A stretch of 53,106 bases of DNA. Source: JANOAR01 sp031411235. GTDB lineage: Bacteria > Verrucomicrobiota > Verrucomicrobiia > Verrucomicrobiales > Verrucomicrobiaceae. The number at the start of each line of letters is the position of its first letter. Position 1 is the stretch's first letter. A model generated the notes under the pieces. The model was not told the DNA's origin. It searched no databases and worked only from the letters and a program-made list of their open reading frames with translations. The DNA is taken from NCBI GenBank assembly GCA_031411235.1, contig JANOAR010000088.1, positions 1-53,106 on the forward strand, in the 5' to 3' direction. A program made the translations under genes and the position numbers. Below, piece by piece: positions 1 through 10,228 of the stretch.

Positions 1-521
1 AGCCGAGGCGGTGAAGCCACGGATGGGCTGATCCGGTGGTGGAGGCGGCGAAGCGCGGGGGCCTTCAATGGAGCCGTGGCGGCGAAGCCACGGATGGGGC
101 GGCTGGGCGCTGAGGGCTTCGGCGGCGTCTTGCCTTCAATGGAGCCGTGGCGGTGAAACCACGGATGGATGGGAAAGGCGACGGTGGCATTCAGCGGGAT
201 CGTCCTTCAATGGAGCCGGGGCGGTGAAGCCACGGATGGACGATTTCGTAAAACTCAGGCACCACAAAGAGGACCCTTCAATGGAGCCGTGGCGGTGAAG
301 CCACGGATGGTCTTGCGCGACTGGTGCGCCCGCCGTCCCGCCAGCCTTCAATGGAGCCGTGGCGGTGAAGCCACGGATGGGCTGCCGATGATCGTGAGCG
401 AGGCCGTCGCCGTTCCTTCAATGGAGCCGTGGCGGTGAAGCCACGGATGGAGCGAGCGTCCATAGCTCGTCGTCGTCAATGCCGCCCTTCAATGGAGCCG
501 TGGCGGTGAAGCCACGGATGG
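1..521 (-). CRISPR. CRISPR array, type I-G-like 36-nt repeats
   Basis: Full repeats lie at 62-97, 133-168, 204-239, 275-310, 345-380, 415-450 and 486-521. A partial repeat at 1-26 begins at repeat position 11, so the array continues left of the window. The spacers are 34-35 nt and all different. Read on the minus strand, each repeat has a 7-bp stem CCGTGGC/GCCACGG with a 6-nt loop and ends in CATTGAAGG, resembling the ATTGAA-containing 5' handles of other type I crRNAs. The four rightmost repeats are identical. The four on the left carry substitutions (an A in the partial repeat, ggcgaag, gaaacc, gccgggg), the usual sign of the trailer end. Leftward transcription, in the same direction as the cas operon, is therefore inferred. 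Confidence 0.97.
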
Positions 522-753
522 TGTGTGGTTTGGAAAACAAGCTAGTTCTAGGAGGTTCGTGCGGCCAAGCGAGCGCGACATTTTTAGCGGGCTATCAGCA
601 GTCCAATCAGAACAATCTCGCGGCCTGCTACCCTGTATAATCAAGGGCTGCGAGCGCGATGTGAGGTCGCGGTGCGCAGTGGTACGCTCGCGACGCCGAT
701 GAATGGGGTGATAAAAAGAACTCGGCGCAAGCGGGGTGTTTTCGACTCCGCGT
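522..753 (-). promoter_or_regulatory. Probable CRISPR leader and array promoter region
   Basis: This 232-bp stretch separates the undecayed end of the array from the stop codon of the last cas gene. It holds no convincing ORF and is locally richer in A and T than its surroundings. Its place beside the identical, presumably youngest repeats fits a leader driving leftward transcription. I could not identify a convincing -10/-35 pair on the minus strand. Confidence 0.5.
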
Positions 754-1728
754 TCAGGTGCCAGCAATCCACCATGGTTGGGCGGGATTCAGGCTGGCAC
801 CTCTGCGTTTCATGACACGCTCGGCGGCAAATACAATGGCAATGCCACGCGTGGCGAGTTCACCTTTTGGGATTCCGGACCGCACGCGCGCGCCGTCCAG
901 GGACCAGAGAAGACTCTGCATGGCTGCGGGAGACAGGGCAGCGTCCCAGAGCGGCCAGAAGAAGTAAACCCGCGTGGCGCGACGCGTGCCTTCGGTGCAA
1001 AAGCATGGCGCGGACAGGAAACGTGGATCGCGGTAGCTCATGCTGACGGGCACGCCCTGCGAGGGCAGGCAGGGTGCTGAGGGGAAGAATGGGAGAGCCT
1101 CGATACCCAAGCGTTCGGCTCCGGCCACGGTGCGATTGTTGTCGCTGTCCGGTGTTTCCCACTGAAGCGCGTGCTCCCGCTCATTGTCCGGGTCCCAGTG
1201 CAGAATGCGCCCCTTCCCTGGATCTTGATAAGCCCATGGCTCGAACAAGGCTTGATCGAGTTCCACCACCGAGACGCTGCGGATGAGTGTCTTGCAGGTG
1301 GGCAGGAAGCTCTGCTGTCCGCCGCCGTTAAGATTCACCAAGGGACTGCGGAGAAACGTGTGGTCGGAATCGGGGTGCCCGGTGTCCAAGCCGAAGGCGG
1401 CCAGCATGGCCAGATTTCGTGGCTCGGTTGCACTGTCTGCGGCAAAGAGCCGTGCCGTGCCCGGAGGCAGTTTCAAATCCTTCTCCAAGCCATACACAGC
1501 AAGCGTTCCCGCCGCTGCCAGGTGTTGATGCAGCAATGCGATGAGCGCGGGCCGCTCCAGGCTGCGGGCCAGCGTGAGGATGGGCATCCAGCCGCCTTCC
1601 CAGCGCCAGTGCAGGCGGGGTTGCAATGCCTCGCCGCATTCATCCAGCGTGCGCAGCAGGCCCAGAGCGGCGAGAAAGCCAAGTGGGTTCTCTCCTCGCA
1701 GTCCCTTCAACTCATGCGTGTCACTCAT
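754..1728 (-). CDS. csb3: Type I-G CRISPR-associated Csb3/Cas8g-like subunit
   Basis: This 324-residue protein is the last gene of the cas operon. The chosen ATG at 1728 overlaps the cas3 stop by 8 nt and follows a GGAGGA ribosome site; the longer upstream reading frame lies inside cas3. Near the N-terminus is NPLGFLAALGLLR (about residues 14-26), like the opening segment of Csb3 and Csx17 proteins, which are thought to act as the large subunit of the type I-G complex. Its length is much nearer Csb3 than the roughly 700-residue Csx17. I see no catalytic motif. The family name rests on position, size and this segment, so it could also be a divergent short Cas8g. Confidence 0.7.
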   Translation of the reverse strand: MSDTHELKGLRGENPLGFLAALGLLRTLDECGEALQPRLHWRWEGGWMPILTLARSLERPALIALLHQHLAAAGTLAVYGLEKDLKLPPGTARLFAADSATEPRNLAMLAAFGLDTGHPDSDHTFLRSPLVNLNGGGQQSFLPTCKTLIRSVSVVELDQALFEPWAYQDPGKGRILHWDPDNEREHALQWETPDSDNNRTVAGAERLGIEALPFFPSAPCLPSQGVPVSMSYRDPRFLSAPCFCTEGTRRATRVYFFWPLWDAALSPAAMQSLLWSLDGARVRSGIPKGELATRGIAIVFAAERVMKRRGASLNPAQPWWIAGT

Positions 1729-4700
1729 GGCCGTCCTCCGTTCCATGAGGCTCGCGAGAGGCGCGTTGATCGGCCAGTCGCAGGAGCGTCTCCAGCCAGG
1801 CGAGACCGTAGTGGCCAAACTGGCGGGACAAGGCCCAGAACCGATCTGCGACACCGGAGCCCGCGTGCTCCAAATGGTGCGGCAGCGTGGCCTCGAATCG
1901 AAGGCCCTGATGGGTCATGCTCACAGGGCCAGTGGCGGCATCGACCACGACAGGAAGAAAAGGCCGGGCACGCCCATGATGACTGGCGATGAGGTGCAAC
2001 GCGAGATCACGATGAGCTGCAGCGACAGGCCATGCGGGTGCCGCTGCCGCCAGGGCCAATGAAAGGCTCTCGTGCCGGAAGCCTTGTGCCCAGCCCGGCA
2101 CGTTGTCGGGATGCAAGGCATCGGCTCCTGACTTTGCCAAGAGCACCGTGGAGTCTGGCGAGACCTCACCGCCATCCAGCACCGCGAAGCTGCCGAGCAG
2201 CCGCTGGAACCTGGGGTCGGCTTTGCCCAGATCATGCCAAGCGGCAGCGAGCGCGATGGACTCGACCAATTCCGCCGGAAGTCCCAAGGCCATCGCATAG
2301 CCGCGTGCAAGCGAGGCGACCTGTGCCGAGTGCGCACTGAGGGTCTGCGTGCTGCCCTCCGAACTGCTGTCGTCCTCGTCCGCAAACTCGGTGGTTCCGG
2401 CGTTGAGTCCGAGAGGACGCAGGCGGCGCTTGAGGGTGGCGATGAATGCCTCTGGCTCCGCATTCTCTGTGGGATAGAAGGTGGGTGAGTGCCACCAGCT
2501 TCTCGGCTTCTCAAGATGGGTGCGCAGCATGGCGAGCCAGGAGGGCAGGCGCGTGGCTCCAGCGAGGGTGTTGGCGATCTCGGCGAACACTTCCGTCAGC
2601 TCCATTTCTCCCGCATCATGGTCGGCGATGATCGCGCTGAGGTTCTCGACAAAGGCTTGTGGCGCGATGCCCGCCTCGCGTAACGAAGCGTTGCGCGAGC
2701 GCCAAACCTGCGGATGCAATCGGAGGTGCAAACATCCGCGTTGGGCCAGCGCAGCGGGTTCGGCGAGGTCTTCCACTTCCGCGACCGAGGCCGGGTTCCA
2801 GCCATAACAATCCGCACCGCCATAGCTCGATGGGACGATCAGGGTATCGCCTGGACGGATGTCCGCCGATGCGGCCATCACACTACCTTGCGGACCATCC
2901 CAGCGAAGAACCATGCGGGGTTGGGCAACCTCATCACCGACTGGTTCTGGCTCGCTGCCAACACCCTCGATGTCGGGCACATCGGCAGGGCGAGCTGCAA
3001 GCCAAGCGCGCACGGCATAGACCGGCATGGCAAGGCACTCGGCGGATGAAGGCGGCAGCAAGGCCACGGTCGCGGCCCATGAGTCAGGCCGTGCCGGATC
3101 GAGGTCTGCACGCCAGACGAGGTTCACGTCCGGTGGCGCGGTGAGCGGACCATGCAGGTAGAGCGCAGGCTCGGGTTCCGCAGCCAGACCGGGGAAGGTG
3201 TGCGAGAGCAGATCAAGGTGCGCAGGGAGCAGCAACGGGGCCTGGGCACGCGGGGTGAGGAGCGCGGTGAGAGCATCGCCTTCCGGCAGGAGGGCTTGCA
3301 GTGATGCCGTGGCGAAATCCACGGTGGCGCTGCGATGCTGGTCATTGGGGTGCTGGGCTGCCTGTGCCTGCATCCAGTCCCAGGTCTTCGCCAGTGCGCT
3401 GCCATAGACGAAGTGCGGTGTGGCGGTGCCTGCCACCTGATGACGCGCTCCAATGATCCAGGCATGGGCCATGGCATGATGGGCACCACGGTTCAACCGT
3501 CCGAACCGCTGCCGCAACGCATCCAAGGCCGCGCACTCGGTGACCAACGCATCGAAGTCGATGTCGGCACCGACTTCGACGCATTGAGTGGCGACCACAA
3601 AGAGCGGCCCTTTGGCATCCGTTCTCCGGGTGCGTCCATTGCGGATGCGCTCCCACAACCCGCTCTCATGGAGCAATGCCTGACGATCCCAAGGTCGGGA
3701 TCGGCCTATGAGCAGCACGGCTTCCCCGCCAGTTTCTGCGGTAGCCGCACGCAAGGTCTCGAAGACCTCCCGTGCCGTGGCCACTTCGTTGAGAATGATG
3801 CCGGTCACTTCGGCGTTCGTTCCCGCTGCTAGTGATTGAGCCAGCTCCGCTGCACGTTGCGCGATCACGTGACGATTGGCCTGCGCAAGCGCCGCACGCT
3901 CATTTGAGCGCATGGCTGCGGTGGCAGCCTTGGTGGCGACCAGATCAAGCCGCGACAGCTTGGGCAAGGACAAGCGTCTGCCCAATACCGGATGCCTGCG
4001 GTCCTGATCGTCTTCACGGAAGACCTTGGCATCACTGCCCGGCGTCGCGGTCATGCGTGTCCAGGTGAGCGGCAAGTGCAGCCATGCTTGTTCCTTGTGC
4101 TGGAGACTGCGCACCGATTCCAAGGTCTGCACGAAGGGATGGGAGAGATGGGCTTCATCAAGAATGATGAGGCTGTCCACGCCGACCAAGGCCGCATGGA
4201 TGGGCCGGGTGACACCGCGTCCAAGCCCGTAACCGCGAAAGAGCAGGCGCGAGCCCACCTGATCAACCGTGCTGACAACGATGGTTGGCTGGAGTGGCGA
4301 ACGTGCCCAGTGGTTGTCCCGATAAAGGCCGCCACGCATCACCGCCACATGCAGCGGCGGCGCATCCGCTTCACTGGCAAGCGTGATCAGAGCACGGGCC
4401 ACCTCGAAGAGAATGCCACTGGTCGCAGAGGCAAGGCGTTCACTGATGAGGCACGCGTGATGGAAGGCTTCATCGACGACGATGCGGCGGTCGATGACGA
4501 AGAAGATGCGGCGCGGTGCCGTGCGTGCCTGTGGTGGCAGGGATGCCTGAAGGGCGAGATGGAAGACGGCCAGATCGAGCACGCTGGTTTTGCCCGCACC
4601 GGTCGGCAGAGCGATGACCTCGGGCCATGTGCCTTCGTTGTGCAATTCCAGCATCAGCCGCTCCTGCCATGGAAACGGCGGATAGCCGTGCAGCGCCTCA

Positions 4701-4729
4701 AAGAAGGCGGGGAAGTCTTCAGCCTTCAT
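1721..4729 (-). CDS. cas3: Type I-G Cas3 helicase-nuclease
   Basis: This 1002-residue protein unwinds and degrades target DNA after recognition by the crRNA-guided complex. Visible motifs are Walker A LPTGAGKT (residues 41-48), a DEAH box in ILDEAHLSHPF (about 190), the helicase C-terminal motif VATQCVEVGADIDFD, and an HD-nuclease signature WHDLGKADPRF (about 830). The helicase-then-HD order, with HD at the C-terminus, is typical of type I-G (I-U) Cas3. The ATG at 4729 follows GAGGA and overlaps the csb2 stop by 11 nt; the in-frame codons further upstream lie inside csb2. Translational coupling with both neighbours is likely. Confidence 0.95.
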   Translation of the reverse strand: MKAEDFPAFFEALHGYPPFPWQERLMLELHNEGTWPEVIALPTGAGKTSVLDLAVFHLALQASLPPQARTAPRRIFFVIDRRIVVDEAFHHACLISERLASATSGILFEVARALITLASEADAPPLHVAVMRGGLYRDNHWARSPLQPTIVVSTVDQVGSRLLFRGYGLGRGVTRPIHAALVGVDSLIILDEAHLSHPFVQTLESVRSLQHKEQAWLHLPLTWTRMTATPGSDAKVFREDDQDRRHPVLGRRLSLPKLSRLDLVATKAATAAMRSNERAALAQANRHVIAQRAAELAQSLAAGTNAEVTGIILNEVATAREVFETLRAATAETGGEAVLLIGRSRPWDRQALLHESGLWERIRNGRTRRTDAKGPLFVVATQCVEVGADIDFDALVTECAALDALRQRFGRLNRGAHHAMAHAWIIGARHQVAGTATPHFVYGSALAKTWDWMQAQAAQHPNDQHRSATVDFATASLQALLPEGDALTALLTPRAQAPLLLPAHLDLLSHTFPGLAAEPEPALYLHGPLTAPPDVNLVWRADLDPARPDSWAATVALLPPSSAECLAMPVYAVRAWLAARPADVPDIEGVGSEPEPVGDEVAQPRMVLRWDGPQGSVMAASADIRPGDTLIVPSSYGGADCYGWNPASVAEVEDLAEPAALAQRGCLHLRLHPQVWRSRNASLREAGIAPQAFVENLSAIIADHDAGEMELTEVFAEIANTLAGATRLPSWLAMLRTHLEKPRSWWHSPTFYPTENAEPEAFIATLKRRLRPLGLNAGTTEFADEDDSSSEGSTQTLSAHSAQVASLARGYAMALGLPAELVESIALAAAWHDLGKADPRFQRLLGSFAVLDGGEVSPDSTVLLAKSGADALHPDNVPGWAQGFRHESLSLALAAAAPAWPVAAAHRDLALHLIASHHGRARPFLPVVVDAATGPVSMTHQGLRFEATLPHHLEHAGSGVADRFWALSRQFGHYGLAWLETLLRLADQRASREPHGTEDGHE

Positions 4730-6155
4730 CTTCGTCCTCAGCAAAGAGATTGCGAACAGGGCGGCACAGCCCATAGCCGAAGAACCTTCCAGCCCCAATC
4801 AACACGGGGCCTGCGATGGGTTCATCGAACTCAAGCACGACATGAGACTGGAGACGCGCGGGTGCGTTTGCCTTGCGCACCCAGAGTGGAAAGTCCGCCA
4901 CCGGCGGCACGCCGAGCACAGGTGAGATGCGGACTAAGGCCACGCGACGTGGCTTTGGCAGCCCGGCATAAGCACAGGCCGCGATCACCAGAGACTCAGC
5001 CTCCGCACCCCAACGTCCCGACTTCGGAAAGCGATCAAACACAAAGGGCGTCACCGTGGCCCATGCTCGCGAGGGGCGGCACCAAGTCGCCGAACGCAAC
5101 GTGGCGCGCTCCTGCCGTTCCGTCAGATTCTCCACATGGATCTCACCGCCGCTCCAGTAGAGCCGTGAGATGGATTGCACGGCCTGCCGCAGCCGCCTCT
5201 CATCGTCAGCAGGAAGATTCACGGGCGAAACCAACGCCAGGCCAAGGATGCCTGCATGAGCGTGCATGTGCCCCACATCCGGGAGCGCAATGAAGGCAAG
5301 GTGTGGCGACTGCGAGGGCGAGCCATCCGCCTCATGACCGCTGATGGCCGGGCTCGAAGGTCTACCCAATGCCGCCAGCAGTGCGTCACGCAGAGCTTTG
5401 GTCAGGACGGTGGCGGACTTGATCGACAAAGGACGGTTCCCGCTGCTGTGAACCGTGCGAAGAACCAGCCAGCGGTCACTGAAGTAGCCAGAAGGGATGA
5501 CGGCTGGCTGCGGCTCAGGCGAGGCGTAGGCCACATGCCGCGAAGGCAGCGTGCGGGTGCGAGTCCCGCGATGCACCTGCCACGCATGGCGCAGCGCATC
5601 GAGCTGACCTTTCCCGGCAACACGGAGAATGAGACTGCCGCCGGGTGTCGGCACCAACGATGGACGAGTGCCAACATCTGAAACGGACACGCGCACCAGC
5701 GATGATGAATGGCCGAGGTAGGCTATGCGAGCAGACATGACTGCGAGCGCCGCCGCAACGCGTGCCTCGGGCTGCGCAGCGGGCCAGCCATAACGAACCA
5801 TGGGATTCTCTGGAGTGACCGATGGGAAGTAGCGTTCCTTGCGGGTTCGCAGCTCGGGCAGCACCCGATGGAAGTCGGCACCTTTCGGAGTGTCATTCAC
5901 TGGCACGAAATGAACCTTCACGTCACGATGCGTCGCCGATGACGCCTCGATCACGGGCGGGTCTAGTGCCTCAAGGAAGTGCAATGCTTCGATCTCAATG
6001 CTGCTGGCCTCACTCTCGGGCGGCGAGTCAAAGACGGCATTCACCAGAGCCGAGAACAGGCGCGCGGGATGAGGCGGCCATTCAGCCTCATCGCGGCGCG
6101 TGACATCGGTGGCGTAACACCGGCCCAGCAGGAACTCGACCTCAATCGTCAGCAT
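4719..6155 (-). CDS. csb2: Type I-G Csb2 (Cas5-Cas6 fusion, GSU0054 family)
   Basis: This 478-residue protein is expected to combine the Cas5 role (capping the 5' end of the crRNA) with the Cas6 role (cutting pre-crRNA in the repeat). It begins MLTIEVEFLLGRCYATD, typical of a RAMP ferredoxin-like fold. Near its end it carries a glycine-rich loop GRFFGYGLCRP (about residues 455-465), the hallmark RNA-binding element of Cas5/Cas6 proteins. The ATG at 6155 gives a 14-nt overlap with the end of csb1. A longer frame exists upstream but lies inside csb1. No separate cas6 or cas5 is present, consistent with the fusion. Confidence 0.9.
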   Translation of the reverse strand: MLTIEVEFLLGRCYATDVTRRDEAEWPPHPARLFSALVNAVFDSPPESEASSIEIEALHFLEALDPPVIEASSATHRDVKVHFVPVNDTPKGADFHRVLPELRTRKERYFPSVTPENPMVRYGWPAAQPEARVAAALAVMSARIAYLGHSSSLVRVSVSDVGTRPSLVPTPGGSLILRVAGKGQLDALRHAWQVHRGTRTRTLPSRHVAYASPEPQPAVIPSGYFSDRWLVLRTVHSSGNRPLSIKSATVLTKALRDALLAALGRPSSPAISGHEADGSPSQSPHLAFIALPDVGHMHAHAGILGLALVSPVNLPADDERRLRQAVQSISRLYWSGGEIHVENLTERQERATLRSATWCRPSRAWATVTPFVFDRFPKSGRWGAEAESLVIAACAYAGLPKPRRVALVRISPVLGVPPVADFPLWVRKANAPARLQSHVVLEFDEPIAGPVLIGAGRFFGYGLCRPVRNLFAEDEDEG

Positions 6156-7446
6156 GGCTGGCGGCTTCCGCAGGCTGGGTTGCACGGCGACCTCCGGCCC
6201 GGCGGCGGCCACCAGCCGGTGCTGCGGAGTTCTCCGGCGCGGGAGCACCGGCGCGACTGCGACGAATGAGATCAACCAGCTTCGCACTTGGTGTGAGACA
6301 TAGGTCTGTGGCATTCATCAAATGCCCAAAGCTCTGCCATGCAGCAGCGGCATCGTTGAGCATCTGGATCGCCTGATCGCCCGTGGGGAGGGCGTATTCC
6401 GTGACATTGCCATCGTGCTGGATGCACTGGAGCAAGGCAGGCTTTGTGGGATCAGGCACCAACAGACAACGAGAACGCAGGTCGTATCCCAGTTCACGGC
6501 AGAGCGAGACTGATGCCATGGCCAGCGCTGCCAGATAGGCGCGCGCAGCGTTCTCGCGATCGGAAGTAGTGGCTCCGTTCTCACCGGGGAAGCGCAAGCG
6601 GCGCAAAGCCGGGAGGCTCAAGACCGTCGTCTGTTTTGCATACTCAAGCGTGACACCTCCGGGTTCGATGCTGGGAGCGATGTTGCCGTGATTGATGCCT
6701 GAAGGAAGCCCTGCCTTTTCTCCGCCCTTCTTCAGCACTGGCTGCCCGTTGCCATCGCGAACCGCTTCAGTCACATCCGGTGTCCATCCACCATCGGCGG
6801 TTTCATAGATGGTGACGTGCCTTTCGATCTGAAGAGGATCAATGCGGCTGGAAGTCTTCGTGCCCACTTCGCAGCCATACCCAACGATCTCTGAGACGAG
6901 AGTGCGCTGGAACTTGTTCCCGGAGCCACCCGATTCGCCGGTGCTGTCCCAGACACCAAAGACCAGCGCCGACGGACACGCTTCCAACAAGACATTCGCA
7001 TTGCGGACGGACGCCAGACGGTATCGCTGGCCGACGTCGGAGTCGCGGAACGGCGTGCCATTCAACTCGCTGTCGCGGAAGATGGCATCGGCGATTCGGT
7101 GAGGAGCGTCCAGAGCCGTGATCTCACCGATGTCCGGGAAGTGCCCGGACAAATCGACGGCCAGCAACGGCAATGAAAGCCGCCCGTCGCGAATGGCCTT
7201 CAGGAGAGCCTGTTCGTGCCGGTTTGCCTGAGATTGCACGGAATCAAGGAGGACCGTGGGCAGGCGCTGGCCATTGGTAACCCGCTCCTCCTTGGCGTAT
7301 TTGTCACCCCTATCATCGGTGACGTAGGTGGGCGGAAACACTTTGTCAGAATCGCCTCCGGCAGGAGCCAGATGCGTGATGATTCGCCATGCCGCCGCCG
7401 TGCCTGACACGGACTCGCGAAGTTCATTGAAGGTGAGTTTGTTCAT
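6142..7446 (-). CDS. csb1: Type I-G Csb1 (Cas7 backbone subunit, GSU0053 family)
   Basis: This 434-residue protein is the first gene of the cas operon and should form the repeating backbone that binds the crRNA spacer. It shows the Csb1 features of an opening 'F..L......G' segment, a long central region on foreign-looking Ser/Asn/Gly residues, and SGGSGNKFQRTLVSEIVGYG followed by a basic stretch. The tail from about residue 400 is an Ala/Gly/Arg-rich low-complexity extension that looks disordered. The ATG at 7446 is preceded by a weak AAGAGA ribosome site. The promoter must lie in the 190-bp gap shared with the divergent thuA-like gene. Confidence 0.9.
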   Translation of the reverse strand: MNKLTFNELRESVSGTAAAWRIITHLAPAGGDSDKVFPPTYVTDDRGDKYAKEERVTNGQRLPTVLLDSVQSQANRHEQALLKAIRDGRLSLPLLAVDLSGHFPDIGEITALDAPHRIADAIFRDSELNGTPFRDSDVGQRYRLASVRNANVLLEACPSALVFGVWDSTGESGGSGNKFQRTLVSEIVGYGCEVGTKTSSRIDPLQIERHVTIYETADGGWTPDVTEAVRDGNGQPVLKKGGEKAGLPSGINHGNIAPSIEPGGVTLEYAKQTTVLSLPALRRLRFPGENGATTSDRENAARAYLAALAMASVSLCRELGYDLRSRCLLVPDPTKPALLQCIQHDGNVTEYALPTGDQAIQMLNDAAAAWQSFGHLMNATDLCLTPSAKLVDLIRRSRAGAPAPENSAAPAGGRRRAGGRRATQPAEAASHADD

Positions 7447-7636
7447 GATCTCTTGAGTGAGCTGGCTAGAATAATCCGGTTAAAGCAGATAGACATGTGC
7501 CCGTATCGAGCAACTTCAAGCCGACAACAGGTAGTTTTACATTGAATTGATTGCCGAAATTCCTGCACGCTTCGCTTCCGAGAGTTTCGGGAATTAGGAT
7601 TTCAGGGAATCCCTTTTTCATGTATCACGGGTGACC
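7447..7636. promoter_or_regulatory. Divergent intergenic region: cas operon and thuA-like gene
   Basis: These 190 bp separate csb1 (leftward) from the ThuA-like gene (rightward), so promoters for both must lie here. The stretch is AT-rich compared with the coding DNA. It contains AATTCC and GGAATT arms about 25 nt apart (around 7557-7595) that could form a weak palindrome. I could not assign -10/-35 boxes with confidence. Confidence 0.4.
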
Positions 7637-8599
7637 ATGTTTCTAAAACTCATTGCTCCCCTGACGTTGGCTGCCGCTTTGGTGGCCGTTGCTTTTGCTG
7701 CTCCTGACACGGCGAAGAAGCACAAAATCTTGTTCTTCACCAAGTCGAGCGGCTTCGAGCACTCGGCCATCACCTGGAAAAACGGACGGCCCAGCGCGGC
7801 GGAGAAAACGCTGCTGGAGCTGGGCGAAACGAATGGCTGGGAGTTCGAGTTCAGCAAGGACGGCAGCAAGTTCAGCAAGGACTACCTCGCGCAGTTCGAC
7901 ACGGTGATGTTCTACACCACGGGCGACCTTTGCAGCCCCGGCACGGATGGCAATCCGCCCATGTCGGCAGAGGGCAAAGAGGCGCTCTTTGACTATGTGC
8001 GCAGTGGCAAGGGCTTCGTCGGCACACACTCCGCGAGCGATACCTTCCACACCAACAACGAGGCGGTGAAAGGCCCGGATCGTTATGTGAATCATGGCGA
8101 AAGGGCCGACTCATACGTGCGCTTCCTCGGCGGCGAATTCATCATCCATGGCTCGCAGCAAGTGGCCAAAAATACAGTGACCAATCCCAAGTTTCCCGGC
8201 TTCGAAAAGGTGGGGAACGACTACGCCTTCATCGAGGAATGGTACTCGCTGAAGGACTTCGCACCCGACATCCATGTGCTCAGCGTCATCGACGCGCCGA
8301 GCATGACGGGCCCCCACTACGCCCGCGCCGCCTACCCCAGCACCTGGGCACGCAAGGAAGGCGCTGGCCGCGTGTGGTACACCGCCATGGGCCACCGCGA
8401 GGACGTTTGGACTAACCCCACCTTCCGCGACATCCTCACGGGTGGCATGAAGTGGGCGCTCGGCGATGTGCAGGCCGAGGTGCCCGCGAATATCAAAGAG
8501 GTGGCTCCTGGGGCTTACACCAATATGCCCTATATCCCACAGCCACCGAAGAAGCCTGCTACGCCTGCGAAGCCAGCAGCTGCACCTGCTACGAAGTAA
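7637..8599 (+). CDS. Secreted ThuA-like domain protein
   Basis: This protein of about 320 residues has an N-terminal signal peptide (hydrophobic residues 3-22 ending AFAAPD), so it is exported. The mature part has the ThuA-like (trehalose utilisation) flavodoxin/GATase-like fold: an opening strand KILFFTKSSGFEH, then FDTVMFYTTGDL, GKGFVGTHSASDTFH, RVWYTAMGHRED and a proline/alanine-rich tail. In Verrucomicrobiota and Planctomycetota these are common secreted proteins of unsettled function, often linked to sugar metabolism. ATG at 7637 is chosen; a GTG two codons upstream (7631) is also possible. A strong terminator follows, so it is probably monocistronic. No link to CRISPR is implied. Confidence 0.85.
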   Translation: MFLKLIAPLTLAAALVAVAFAAPDTAKKHKILFFTKSSGFEHSAITWKNGRPSAAEKTLLELGETNGWEFEFSKDGSKFSKDYLAQFDTVMFYTTGDLCSPGTDGNPPMSAEGKEALFDYVRSGKGFVGTHSASDTFHTNNEAVKGPDRYVNHGERADSYVRFLGGEFIIHGSQQVAKNTVTNPKFPGFEKVGNDYAFIEEWYSLKDFAPDIHVLSVIDAPSMTGPHYARAAYPSTWARKEGAGRVWYTAMGHREDVWTNPTFRDILTGGMKWALGDVQAEVPANIKEVAPGAYTNMPYIPQPPKKPATPAKPAAAPATK

Positions 8600-8612
8600 T
8601 GCAAAACCATGA

Positions 8613-8652
8613 AGGGGCACTGTGACCCAAGAGGGTTCAGTGCCCCTTTTTT
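8613..8652 (+). terminator. Rho-independent terminator after thuA-like gene
   Basis: AGGGGCACTG (8613-8622) pairs perfectly with CAGTGCCCCT (8638-8647), and the right arm runs into six T residues. It lies 14 nt after the thuA-like stop codon. Confidence 0.9.
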
Positions 8653-8772
8653 GTGCCGCTGAGTCTGCAACACACATCGCACACGCATTTGCACCACGCC
8701 CAGAGCGTGCTACTCTCGCCACCCCGCTGGCTAGGGCTTGGCGGGCAAAACACCTTCTACACTTCGACAATC

Positions 8773-10182
<1,410 letters not shown>

Positions 10183-10228
10183 CGATTTACCAGCCACAAG
10201 GCAGGTCGCCTTGAACTAAGCGAGCGAC

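Noticed and set aside
68..463. Several overlapping small reading frames in the first 470 bases
   Set aside because: They are translations of the CRISPR repeats and spacers on both strands, with repeating peptides set by the 36-nt repeat.
3992..5293. A 433-residue plus-strand frame
   Set aside because: It is antisense to cas3 and csb2 and shows no recognisable motif.
7637..8599. The ThuA-like gene as an accessory CRISPR gene
   Set aside because: It is divergent, has an export signal and its own terminator, and belongs to a family unrelated to CRISPR.
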